Origin: DSNY01 sp040752195
GTDB taxonomy: Bacteria; Pseudomonadota; Gammaproteobacteria; Burkholderiales; Burkholderiaceae_F
Length of the DNA: 64,000 nucleotides
NCBI GenBank assembly: GCA_040752195.1
Contig: JBFMFC010000002.1
Coordinates: forward strand, 70,513 to 134,512
Direction of reading: 5' to 3'
Shown: positions 34,364-42,432 of the stretch, piece after piece
How positions within the stretch are numbered: the stretch's first letter is position 1
Layout: each line of letters starts with the position of its first letter
The notes under the pieces: model-generated
Databases searched by the model: none
What the model was told of the DNA's origin: nothing
Seen by the model: the letters and a program-made list of their open reading frames with translations, nothing else
Program-made: the position numbers and the translations under genes

Positions 34364-35545
34364 TCATCGCGCTGCCGAGCCGGATCCGCGCCGACGTTCG
34401 AGCGCCGCCCGCAGCACGGCTGCCGCCGCGCCGGCGATCGCCGCGTTCCCGAGCGGCACGAAACGGCCCTCGGCGTGCAGCGCCGCCGTCCAGACGAACA
34501 CTGCGACCGCGCCGCCGGCGAGCAGCGACCACCGCAGCAGCGCGCTTGCCGGCAATGCGGCCAGCGCGAAGGCGAACGCGAGTCCGAGCTCGATCCAGCC
34601 CGCCGCTCGGCGAACGAATCCGGTCCCGACCAGCGAACGCAGTGCCTGCGCGTGCGCGACGACGCGCGACGCTCGTCTTCCCGACTCCCAGGCCGCGAGT
34701 CGCACCGGGAGCGCGACGCGCTGCGCGCCGGGCAACACGTCGCCGACCAGCACGATGCGATCGCCGAACACCGCGCGCAATCGCTCTGCATCTCCGGTCC
34801 GCCGCCAGCGCGCGACGTACTCCAGCGGTACGTAGGCAAGCGGCGCGCCGCGCGTGAAGTCGATCCAGCCTTCGGTCACGCCCGTGCGGCCAATCCCGCG
34901 CGCGACCGCTTCGACCACGGTCGGCAGCGTCGCGTCGCCGGCCGGCGCGCGGCGCAGCACGCCGTCGACATCGACCGCATCGAGCGGCGCACCGAGCGCA
35001 GGTGCGGCGGCGTGGCGAACGGCCTCGAGCGCGTCGGCCGGCGGCAACACGGAGCGGCCGGACGCGTCGCGCTGCACGACGAACACCACCGGCGCGATCG
35101 CGCTCGCCCGGGCAACGCCGTCGCGCAGCGCGTCGCCGGCACCATCGGCGGGCCAAGTCAGGTCGATGACGATCGCGCGCGGCGCAGCCGATGCGACTCC
35201 GGCCAGCGCGGCACCCAGCGCTTCGACGGCCTGCCGATCCGCGACCCGCATCGCACCGATCGCGTTCAGGCTCGCTGCGTCGACGCCGACGATCGCGACG
35301 TCCGGCTCGAAGCGGATCGCCTCCGGTGCGCCGCGCAGCCGGATCCAGCGCACCTGAGCGTCGAAGGCGGCGACGTCGACGTAGTCCGCCCAGCGCGACG
35401 TCCACGGCAACGTCGCAAACGCGGCCGTCGCAGCGAGCGCGCCGCAAGCCGACGCGACGCCGGTCCGCAGCCGCGCACGCCGTGCGGCCGCAGCCTCCAC
35501 TCGCTCCACGCTACGCCCTCCGCGCTGGCGCGAACCGGCAGCCAT
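34364..35545 (-). CDS. CHASE2 sensor-domain membrane protein without output domain
   Basis: The 393-residue protein has a membrane helix near residue 30, an extracytoplasmic CHASE2 domain (FDAQVRWIRLRG, VAIVGVDAASLNAIGAMRVADR, APRAIVIDLTW) and three C-terminal helices (about residues 300-380). CHASE2 normally feeds a cyclase, kinase or histidine kinase; here the chain ends shortly after the third helix with GSGSAAR. The ATG at 35545 is preferred; the frame extends further upstream but into the divergent Crp-type gene. A partner protein for output is expected. Confidence 0.75.
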   Translation of the reverse strand: MAAGSRQRGGRSVERVEAAAARRARLRTGVASACGALAATAAFATLPWTSRWADYVDVAAFDAQVRWIRLRGAPEAIRFEPDVAIVGVDAASLNAIGAMRVADRQAVEALGAALAGVASAAPRAIVIDLTWPADGAGDALRDGVARASAIAPVVFVVQRDASGRSVLPPADALEAVRHAAAPALGAPLDAVDVDGVLRRAPAGDATLPTVVEAVARGIGRTGVTEGWIDFTRGAPLAYVPLEYVARWRRTGDAERLRAVFGDRIVLVGDVLPGAQRVALPVRLAAWESGRRASRVVAHAQALRSLVGTGFVRRAAGWIELGLAFAFALAALPASALLRWSLLAGGAVAVFVWTAALHAEGRFVPLGNAAIAGAAAAVLRAALERRRGSGSAAR

Positions 35546-35627
35546 TGTCGCACCGCGTACCCGGGCTTGCCTCGCGCGCTCGACCACGGATAATGCCGTC
35601 ACGAACAAGGATGAAGCGGGGGACGGC

Positions 35628-36272
35628 GTGGGCGGCACCGAGCAACTGATTGCGGCGATCGGCGATCCGATGGTGCGCGAGCTCGCCGCGCGCGGCCAGA
35701 CGCGCGCCTTTCCGAAGAACACGGTGATCATCAACGAAGGCGATCGCGGCGACTCGCTGTTCGTGATCCTGTCCGGCAAGGTCAAGGTGTACGTGTCGGA
35801 CGACGACGGCCGCGAGATGGTCCTCGACATCCACGGCCCGGGCGACTATGTGGGCGAGATGTCGCTCGATGGCCGACCGCGTTCGGCGTCGGTGATGACG
35901 CTGGAGCCGAGCACGTGCGCGGTGGTCACGCGCGATGCGCTGCGCGAAGCGATCGCGAACAACCCGGACGTCGCGATGGCGCTGATCTCGACGTTGATCG
36001 ACCGCGCGCGGATCGCTACCGACAACGTCAAGAACCTGGCGTTGATGGACGTCTACGGTCGCGTGGCGCGGCTGCTGCTGTCGCTCGCGAAGGAACAGCC
36101 CGACGGCAAACTCGTGGTGCCCGAGCGCATGACGCAGCAGGACATCGCCGACCGGGTCGGCGCTTCGCGCGACATGATCAGCCGCATCTTCAAGGACCTG
36201 ACCGTCGGCGGATACATCACCGTCGTCGACCGCCAGATCACGATCAATCGCAAGCCGCCGGCACGCTGGTAG
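35628..36272 (+). CDS. Crp/Fnr family transcription regulator
   Basis: The 214-residue regulator has a cyclic-nucleotide-binding domain (NTVIINEGDRGDSLFVILSGKVKVY ... GDYVGEMSLDGRPRSASV) and a C-terminal Crp-type HTH (RMTQQDIADRVGASRDMISRIFKDL). It has no Fnr cysteine cluster. The GE and RSASV residues of the phosphate-binding cassette are kept, so cyclic nucleotide binding is plausible. It starts with GTG and is divergent from the CHASE2 gene, which suggests a shared regulatory region. Confidence 0.88.
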   Translation: MGGTEQLIAAIGDPMVRELAARGQTRAFPKNTVIINEGDRGDSLFVILSGKVKVYVSDDDGREMVLDIHGPGDYVGEMSLDGRPRSASVMTLEPSTCAVVTRDALREAIANNPDVAMALISTLIDRARIATDNVKNLALMDVYGRVARLLLSLAKEQPDGKLVVPERMTQQDIADRVGASRDMISRIFKDLTVGGYITVVDRQITINRKPPARW

Positions 36273-36319
36273 GCACCGTCCCGCCGCCGGAGCTTCGGCG
36301 CCGGCGCGCCGCTTTCCCG

Positions 36320-37432
36320 ATGGCCTCTCCCGATCTCGACGAGCGCTTCGCGCAAACCCTGCACCATCGCAACGCATCGCTCGCCGCGGGCGATCCCCTC
36401 GCACCGCCGATCGTGCCCGCCAGCGCGTACTGGCTGCCCGGCGAGCCCGCGGGCGAGTACCAGTACGGCCGCTGGACGAATCCGACCTGGACAGCGCTCG
36501 AAGGCGCGCTGGCCGAGCTCGAGGATGCCGAGGTCGTGACGCTGCCGTCGGGGATGGCGGCGATCGCCGCGGTGTTCTACGCGACGCTGCGTCAGGGCGA
36601 CCGCGTGCTGCTGCCTTCCGACGGCTACTACACGACGCGCGCGCTGGCCGAGAAGTTTCTCGCGCCGCTCGGGGTGAACTTCGACGCCTGCCCGACCGCC
36701 GCAGTCGAACGCGCGCCGCTCGACGGTTACCGGCTCGTCTGGCTCGAGACGCCGTCGAACCCCGGGCTCGACATCGCCGACATCGCGGCGGTGGCGGCGC
36801 GCGCGCACGCGGCCGGCGCGCTCGTTGCGGTCGACAACACGACGATGACGCCGCTCGGGCAGCGCCCGCTCGAGCTCGGCGCGGACGTCGTCGTGTCGGC
36901 CGACACGAAAGCCGTCGCGGGCCATTCGGACGTGCTCCTCGGGCACGTGGCGGCGCGCGACGCGGGCTTGATCGCGCAGATCCGCGACTGGCGTCGCTGC
37001 GCCGGTTGCATCCCCGGGCCGTTCGAAACGTGGCTGGTGCACCGCGGGCTGGAGACGCTCGAGGTGCGCTTCGACCGCATGTGCAGTAACGCGGAAACGC
37101 TCGCGGCGCGGCTCGCCGACCATCCCCGCGTGCAGCGCGTCGCCTATCCCGGGCTCGCCGCGCATCCGGCGCACGCGCTCGCCGGCCGGCAGATGCGGCG
37201 CTTCGGCGCGCTGATCGGATTGACGCTCGCCGATCGCGATGCGGCCGAGCGCTTCATCGCCGGCTGTCGCTTCGTTCGTCCGGCGACGAGCTTCGGCGGA
37301 TTGCACACGTCGGCCGAGCGGCGCGCGCGCTGGGGCGACGCCGTCGCCGAGGGCTTCGTCCGCCTGTCGGTCGGCTGCGAGCCGCGCGAGGCCTTGTGGG
37401 CCGACCTCAAGACCGCGCTGGACCGCCGGTGA
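36320..37432 (+). CDS. PLP-dependent Cys/Met metabolism enzyme
   Basis: The 370-residue protein belongs to the cystathionine gamma-synthase/lyase family. It shows YGRWTNPTWTALEGALAELE near residue 50, LPSGMAAIAAV near 75, WLETPSNPGLDI near 140 and the PLP lysine in SADTKAVAGHSDVLLGHV near 193. The usual SATKYxNGHSD is altered to SADTKAVAGHSD but the lysine is kept. Start ATG at 36320. Which sulfur amino acid it uses cannot be told; MetB- or MetC-like activity is likeliest. Confidence 0.85.
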   Translation: MASPDLDERFAQTLHHRNASLAAGDPLAPPIVPASAYWLPGEPAGEYQYGRWTNPTWTALEGALAELEDAEVVTLPSGMAAIAAVFYATLRQGDRVLLPSDGYYTTRALAEKFLAPLGVNFDACPTAAVERAPLDGYRLVWLETPSNPGLDIADIAAVAARAHAAGALVAVDNTTMTPLGQRPLELGADVVVSADTKAVAGHSDVLLGHVAARDAGLIAQIRDWRRCAGCIPGPFETWLVHRGLETLEVRFDRMCSNAETLAARLADHPRVQRVAYPGLAAHPAHALAGRQMRRFGALIGLTLADRDAAERFIAGCRFVRPATSFGGLHTSAERRARWGDAVAEGFVRLSVGCEPREALWADLKTALDRR

Positions 37433-37559
37433 GACCCCGTTGCGGCCGATCCTGTAAGCGAATTTCCGACACCACGTCGCGGAGCCTGCCGACTCAAGTT
37501 CGCCCGTGCGTAGTTGCATGATGGACACCACTTCGCGACGAACCGGCACAGAGGAAGAC

Positions 37560-37745
37560 ATGGCCCAGACCACGGCGGAAGCAACGGACTCGACCGAAGC
37601 GCTCGCCGCTTCGCCTTTCGGACTGATGTTGCCGGAGATCGCGCGGCAGATCGCCGCGCGCGTGGCGGCATCGAAGGTGCCGGGCCGCTTCTGCAGCCCG
37701 CTGTCGAACCCGAAGCTGCCCGGCGCAGCCGAAGACGACGACTGA
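37560..37745 (+). CDS. 61-residue protein of unknown function
   Basis: GAGGA just upstream of ATG 37560 gives a good ribosome-binding site, which decides against the ATGs at 37506, 37518 and 37521. The protein has a Thr/Ala/Glu-rich N terminus, an amphipathic stretch (FGLMLPEIARQIAARVAAS), then KVPGRFCSPLSNPKLPG and an acidic end. There is no signal peptide or membrane segment. It lies between the PLP enzyme and the convergent acyl-CoA ligase. I do not recognise the family. Confidence 0.6.
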   Translation: MAQTTAEATDSTEALAASPFGLMLPEIARQIAARVAASKVPGRFCSPLSNPKLPGAAEDDD

Positions 37746-37776
37746 TGCGCGCCCGCGCCGGAGCGGCCGACGGCGG

Positions 37777-39351
37777 TCAGGCCGCAAACGCACCGGCGTA
37801 GCGTTCGCGCAGCCGGTTCTTCTGCACCTTGCCCATCGCGTTGCGCGGCAGTTCGTCGACGATCCACACGCGCTTGGGGACCTTGTAGTTCGCGATCCTG
37901 CCCTTCAGCGCGGCGATCACCTGCGCCGCGTCGACGGTGGCCCCGGGCCGTGCGACGATGACCGCCGCGACCGCCTCGCCGAAGTCCGGATGCGGCAGGC
38001 CGATCACCGCCGACTCGGCGACGCCGGCCATCTCGTCGATGAAGCTTTCGACCTCTTTGGGATAGACGTTGTAGCCGCCGGAAATGATCAGGTCCTTCGA
38101 ACGCCCGACCAGCGTGAGGTAGTGGTCGGGCTTGCCGGGCCCGCCGAACGCGCCGACGTCGCCGGTCCTGAACCAGCCGTCGGCGGTGAATTCCTCGCGC
38201 GTTTTCTCGGGCATGCGCCAGTAGCCCTTGAAGACGTTCGGCCCCCGCACCTGCACGTCGCCGACCTCGCCGATCGCGCACAGCGCGTTGCCCGCCTTGA
38301 CCACGCGCACCTCGACCCCCGGCAGCGGCACGCCGACGGTGCCGGCCAGCCGGTCGCGCGGCGTGCCGAAGTACGGGTTCGACACCAGCATGATGGTCTC
38401 GGACATCCCGTAACGCTCGAGGATCGTGTGGCCGGTGCGCTTGCGGAATTCGTTGAAAGTCTCCGCGAGCAGCGGTGCCGATCCCGAGATGAAAAGTCGC
38501 ATGTTGCGGCAGACGTGGCGGTCGAAGCTCGGCTCGGCCAGCAGCCGCGTGTAGTACGTCGGCACACCCATGAACACCGTCGAGCGCGGCAGCCGTTCGA
38601 GCACCTGCCGCACGTCGAACTTGGGCAGGAACAGCATCGTCGCGCCCGCGAGCAGCGCCGCATGCGAAGCGACGAACAGGCCGTGCACATGAAACAGCGG
38701 CAGCGCGTGCAGCAGCACGTCGTGTCCCCCGGTTTCGCGCTCCTCCTTGAACCCCCAGAACTCGTCGAGCACGAGCGCGTTGGATGCGAGGTTGCCGTGC
38801 GTGAGCATGGCGCCCTTGCTGCGGCCGGTCGTCCCCGACGTGTACACGATCACCGCCAGATCGTCGGCCTCGCGCCGCGCGGTGGCGAAGGAATCGCCAA
38901 ACGGCGCGGCCGCGGCGAGCAACGTGCCGTCGCGCCGCTCGCCCAGCGTCAGCACGTGCCGCACGCCGGCTGCCCGCGCCAGCGGCTCGATCTCCGGCGC
39001 GCGCGACGGTGTGCAGACGACGACGGCCGGTCGCGCGTCGTTCAGGAAGTACTCGAGTTCCGCGCGCTGGTACGCCGTGTTCAGCGGCACGTAGATCAGG
39101 CCGGCGCGCAGCGCAGCCAGATACAGCATCAGCGCCTCCGGCGACTTCTCGACCTGAACGACGATGCGCGCGGCCGAACCGTCCGCATCGCGCGGCAGAT
39201 CGAGGCTCGCGAGCCAGCCCGCCAGCCGGGCGGAGGCGAAGTGCATGTCGCGCCACGAGTAGACGAGCCCGTCGTGCGTTTCAATGCACGGGGCGGACAG
39301 GTCGCGCGGCAGGCGCGACTCGATCAATGCGTAGAGGTTTTCGTTCTTCAT
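37777..39351 (-). CDS. Malonyl-CoA synthetase-like AMP-forming acyl-CoA ligase
   Basis: The 524-residue enzyme has the AMP-binding motif VIVYTSGTTGRSKGAMLTHGN near residue 165, HALPLFHVHGLFVA near 215, ERYGMSETIML near 310, GWFRTGD near 395 and the C-terminal catalytic lysine region PRNAMGKVQKNRL. Overall features resemble MatB (malonate to malonyl-CoA). ATG at 39351 overlaps the stop of the crotonase gene (ATGA). With the upstream Bug-type binding protein it suggests use of a dicarboxylate such as malonate. Confidence 0.8.
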   Translation of the reverse strand: MKNENLYALIESRLPRDLSAPCIETHDGLVYSWRDMHFASARLAGWLASLDLPRDADGSAARIVVQVEKSPEALMLYLAALRAGLIYVPLNTAYQRAELEYFLNDARPAVVVCTPSRAPEIEPLARAAGVRHVLTLGERRDGTLLAAAAPFGDSFATARREADDLAVIVYTSGTTGRSKGAMLTHGNLASNALVLDEFWGFKEERETGGHDVLLHALPLFHVHGLFVASHAALLAGATMLFLPKFDVRQVLERLPRSTVFMGVPTYYTRLLAEPSFDRHVCRNMRLFISGSAPLLAETFNEFRKRTGHTILERYGMSETIMLVSNPYFGTPRDRLAGTVGVPLPGVEVRVVKAGNALCAIGEVGDVQVRGPNVFKGYWRMPEKTREEFTADGWFRTGDVGAFGGPGKPDHYLTLVGRSKDLIISGGYNVYPKEVESFIDEMAGVAESAVIGLPHPDFGEAVAAVIVARPGATVDAAQVIAALKGRIANYKVPKRVWIVDELPRNAMGKVQKNRLRERYAGAFAA

Positions 39352-40127
39352 GTTCCGGTAAAGCGCGGCGGGCGTTTGTCGAGAAACGCGCTCACTCCTT
39401 CCCTGTAGTCGTTCGAGCCGAAAAAGCCGAAGCTCGAATCCAGATCGTGCTGCGTGTACTGCATGCCGCGCGCGAGCAGCAAACGGATCTGCGACTTGTT
39501 CAGTCGCGCGGCAAGCGGCGACCCCGCGAGCACGCCGCCGACCGTCTCTTCGACGGCCGCGGCGAGCCCGTCGGCCGTGACCACGCGCTGGATCAGCCCC
39601 TTCGCGAACGCTTCCTGCGCGTCGTAGAGCCTGCCGGTGAGCAGCAGCTCGGCCGCCACGCCGGGGCCGACCAGCTCGAGCAGCGGACGCAACTCGGGCA
39701 GCGCGAAAGGGAATCCGAGCCGCCCGACCGGCGCGCCGAAGCGGGCGCCGTCGGCGGCGATCCGCACGTCGCACGCGAGCGCGATCTCCAGCCCCCCGCC
39801 GACGCAGACGCCTTCGATCGCGGCGATCACCGGCTGCGGCGCGGCGCGGATCGCCTCGAGTGCGGGCGCGAGCAGTTCGAGGTGGAAGCGCCGCCCGGAC
39901 GCTTCGTCATGGCGGACCTCGCGGAATTCCTCGATGTCCGCACCCGCCGCGAAGTTGCCGCCGGCGCCACGAACGACCACGCAGCGCACGGGCGCGGTCG
40001 CGAACGACTCGAACGCGCGGCGCAGCTCGAGCCACATCGCGACGCCGATCGCGTTGAGCTTGCCCGGCGAGTCGAGCGTGACGGTGGCGACGTGGCGCTC
40101 GGTGGCGACGTGGATCGTGCCCGGCAT
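39348..40127 (-). CDS. Enoyl-CoA hydratase/isomerase (crotonase) family protein
   Basis: The 259-residue protein has the crotonase oxyanion-hole region GGNFAAGADIEEF near residue 57 and VCVGGGLEIALACDVRIA near 107. The Glu equivalent to hydratase E144 is present (LEIAL), but the second catalytic Glu (E164, in xPE) is replaced: the sequence is FGAPVGRLGFPF. A simple hydratase role is therefore doubtful; an isomerase, decarboxylase or hydrolase role is possible. It is co-transcribed with the acyl-CoA ligase. Confidence 0.8.
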   Translation of the reverse strand: MPGTIHVATERHVATVTLDSPGKLNAIGVAMWLELRRAFESFATAPVRCVVVRGAGGNFAAGADIEEFREVRHDEASGRRFHLELLAPALEAIRAAPQPVIAAIEGVCVGGGLEIALACDVRIAADGARFGAPVGRLGFPFALPELRPLLELVGPGVAAELLLTGRLYDAQEAFAKGLIQRVVTADGLAAAVEETVGGVLAGSPLAARLNKSQIRLLLARGMQYTQHDLDSSFGFFGSNDYREGVSAFLDKRPPRFTGT

Positions 40128-40166
40128 GGCGTCGTTGCGGAAACGGTCGCGCAGCCGCGGACCGCG

Positions 40167-40188
40167 CCGCGGGCTGCGCAGCCCGCGG
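40167..40188. repeat. 22-base perfect palindrome
   Basis: CCGCGGGCTGC directly followed by its reverse complement lies in the 77-base gap between the Bug-type gene and the crotonase gene. As RNA it would be a strong hairpin in the minus-strand transcript. No U-tract follows, so it looks like a mRNA-stability or processing element. Confidence 0.7.
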
Positions 40189-40204
40189 TCGGCGACGCGA
40201 AAGA

Positions 40205-41200
40205 TCAGTCGAGTCTCGCCCCGCTCGCCTTCGTGACCTGCGCCCAGCGTTTGATCTCGCTGTTGAGGAAGCGCGCGAAGTCGGCCTGCTTCATCACCGC
40301 GATCTCGGAGCCCTGCGTTGCCCAGATGTCGCGGATTTCCTGGCTGTTGAGCGCCTTGACGACCTCGTCGTACATGCGGTCGACGATCTCCTTCGGCGTG
40401 CCCTTGACCGCCCAGATCCCGTACCAGGTCGACACCTGGTAGTCCGGCAGACCGACCTCGGCGGTCGTCGGCACATTCGGAAAGGCGGCGACACGCTTGG
40501 GTGCAGCGACCGCGAGCGGGCGGATCGAACCGGCGCGGATGTGCTGCGCCGAAGAGCCCAGTCCGTCGAACATCACGTCGACGTTGCCCGCGACCAAGTC
40601 TTGCAGCGCTGGGCCCGCGCCACGGTACGGGATGTGAACGATGAAGGTCTTGGTCTGCTGCTTGAACAGTTCGCCCGCGAGGTGGTGCGACGTGCCGTTC
40701 CCGGCGGAGGCGTAGTTCAGCTTGCCGGGATTGGCGCGCGCATGATCGAGAAACGACTTCATGTCGGTCGCCTGAACGCGCTTCGGATTGACCACGATGA
40801 CCTGCGGCGGCTGCGCGATCGGCGTCATCGGAATCAGGTCGCGCTCGATGTCGTAGTCGAGCTTGTAGAAGCTCGGCGCGATCGCATGATGCACGGCGCC
40901 GATGAAGAACGTGTAGCCGTCGGGCGCGGCCTTGGCAGCGACCGAGGCGCCCACGGTACCGCCGGCGCCGCCGCGGTTGTCGATGACGACCTGGCGGCCG
41001 AGTTGCTTGGTCAACTGCGCCGCGAGCGGCCGGGCAAAAGCGTCCGTGCCGCCGCCCGGCGGGAACGGAACGATCAGCGTGACCGGCTTGGCCGGCCAGC
41101 CTTGCGCGGCGCCGGTCGAAGCCGCCTGCGCGTGCGCGAAAAACGGCGCACCGGCACCGGCGGCAGCGGCAAGCGCGAGGATCAGGGAACGTCGATTCAT
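40205..41200 (-). CDS. Bug family (TctC-like) periplasmic binding protein
   Basis: The 331-residue protein has a signal peptide (about residues 1-25, ending AHA) and Bug markers: PVTLIVPFPPGGGTDAFARPLA near residue 40, VVIDNRGGAGGTVGA near 72, YASAGNGTSHHLAGELF near 165, IPYRGAGPALQDLVAGNVDVMFD near 190. AAGGAGA precedes the ATG at 41200. Bug proteins bind small carboxylates; no TctA/TctB membrane genes are adjacent, as is common for Bug proteins. The downstream malonyl-CoA-synthetase-like gene hints at malonate. Confidence 0.9.
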   Translation of the reverse strand: MNRRSLILALAAAAGAGAPFFAHAQAASTGAAQGWPAKPVTLIVPFPPGGGTDAFARPLAAQLTKQLGRQVVIDNRGGAGGTVGASVAAKAAPDGYTFFIGAVHHAIAPSFYKLDYDIERDLIPMTPIAQPPQVIVVNPKRVQATDMKSFLDHARANPGKLNYASAGNGTSHHLAGELFKQQTKTFIVHIPYRGAGPALQDLVAGNVDVMFDGLGSSAQHIRAGSIRPLAVAAPKRVAAFPNVPTTAEVGLPDYQVSTWYGIWAVKGTPKEIVDRMYDEVVKALNSQEIRDIWATQGSEIAVMKQADFARFLNSEIKRWAQVTKASGARLD

Positions 41201-41477
41201 GTCGTCTCCTTGCTGTGCTGTCGAGTTGCTTGCTGGCAGAAACACTGCCGGCAGACCGCGAAGTCTGCCCCAGGCCCGCCGCCCGGAAACACCCTCAAAT
41301 ACGGGGCACCCCGCGGGCCTGCCCGCGGCTGAGTGCCCTGCTCGCACCGGTGCCGGTGGCCGATCTCGCGGCGTTTCCGCGCCCCGCTCGCGGTGCAAGA
41401 AGACACCGTGTCGCGGAGCGGCACGGATCGTACAGGCAGACGTCCGAAACCACACCCCCCGGCCGGCGGCTCCGCAT
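41201..41477. other. Gene-free region with several inverted repeats
   Basis: This 277-base gap between lgt and the Bug-type gene contains GGCAGAC/GTCTGCC (41250-41269) and CCGCGGGC-CT-GCCCGCGG (41311-41328). The second is nested inside GGGCAC/GTGCCC arms and could act as a weak lgt terminator. No gene or promoter hexamer is convincing. Confidence 0.5.
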
Positions 41478-42275
41478 TCAGGTGCGGGTGCGCCGGTGGA
41501 AAAGCCACAGCAGCGCGGCGCCGAGCACGATCATCGGGATCGACAGCCATTGCCCCATCGACAGCCGGAAAGCGAGCAGCCCGAGGAAGCTGTCCGGTTC
41601 GCGACCGAACTCGGCGATGAATCTCAGCGTGCCGTAGCCGAGCAGGAACATCGAGCCGACTGCACCGGCCGGCCTTTCGCGCCGCGAGTACAGCCACAGG
41701 ATTACGAACAACAGCACCCCTTCGAGCGCGAACTGGTACAGCTGCGAAGGATGGCGCGGCACGTTGTCGCCCGCCTGCGGGAAGATCATCGCCCACGGCC
41801 AGATCGCGGGATCGGCCGGTCGGCCCCACAGCTCGCCGTTGATGAAGTTGCCGATTCGCCCGGCGGCGAGCCCCAGCGGCACCAGCGGAACGACGAAGTC
41901 GGCGACGCGCAGGAACGACTTGCCGCGCGCGCGGGCGAACAGCCACATCACGACGATCACGCCGATGATGCCGCCGTGCGACGCCATCCCGCCCTGCCAG
42001 ATCGCGAAGATCTCGAGCGGGTGCTGCAGGTAGTAGCCCGGCTTGTAGAACAACACGTAGCCGAGACGACCGCCGAGGATCACGCCAAGCACGCCGTAAA
42101 ACAGCAGATCGTCGACATCCTGCTTGCTCATCCCGCGCCACGCTTCGCGCGCTCGATAGCGGCCGAGCAGCATGAACAGCGCGAAGCCGACCAGGTACAT
42201 CAGCCCGTACCAGCGGATCGCGAGCGGTCCGATCGAGATGGCCACGGGGTCGAACTGCGGGTGGACGAGAGGCAT
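41478..42275 (-). CDS. lgt: Prolipoprotein diacylglyceryl transferase
   Basis: The 265-residue inner-membrane enzyme attaches diacylglycerol to the lipobox cysteine of prolipoproteins. About seven hydrophobic helices are seen, with the Lgt signature GLAAGRIGNFINGELWGRP near residue 137 containing the essential Arg and Asn. The HGG motif GGMASHGGIIGV near 95 is also present. ATG 42275 gives MPLVHPQFDPVAISIGPLAIRWYG, the family N terminus. It is divergent from ilvD. Confidence 0.95.
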   Translation of the reverse strand: MPLVHPQFDPVAISIGPLAIRWYGLMYLVGFALFMLLGRYRAREAWRGMSKQDVDDLLFYGVLGVILGGRLGYVLFYKPGYYLQHPLEIFAIWQGGMASHGGIIGVIVVMWLFARARGKSFLRVADFVVPLVPLGLAAGRIGNFINGELWGRPADPAIWPWAMIFPQAGDNVPRHPSQLYQFALEGVLLFVILWLYSRRERPAGAVGSMFLLGYGTLRFIAEFGREPDSFLGLLAFRLSMGQWLSIPMIVLGAALLWLFHRRTRT

Positions 42276-42357
42276 CGGAGGGCGGGTCGAGGATGGCGGA
42301 TTGCGCGGACACGGAACCGCTTGCGACACGGCAAAGCCGTCGGCGGCGCGCTGCGAT

Positions 42358-42363
42358 AGTATC
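42358..42363 (+). promoter_or_regulatory. Candidate -10 box for ilvD
   Basis: TAGTAT lies 69 bases before the ilvD ATG. Downstream, GTATC-G-GATAC (42386-42396) is a small perfect inverted repeat that could be an operator. Neither is strong. Confidence 0.3.
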
Positions 42364-42432
42364 GCGGGCGCGCCGCCTGTGAGCCGTATCGGATACACCG
42401 TCCGCATTCCTCAACCTGCAATCCCCCATCCC

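Noticed and set aside
36053..39256. Very long open frame (over 1000 codons) on the minus strand across the Crp, PLP-enzyme and ligase region
   Set aside because: It is a GC-rich antisense shadow: the translation is low-complexity Arg/Ala/Gly, and the real genes in this stretch show family motifs in other frames.
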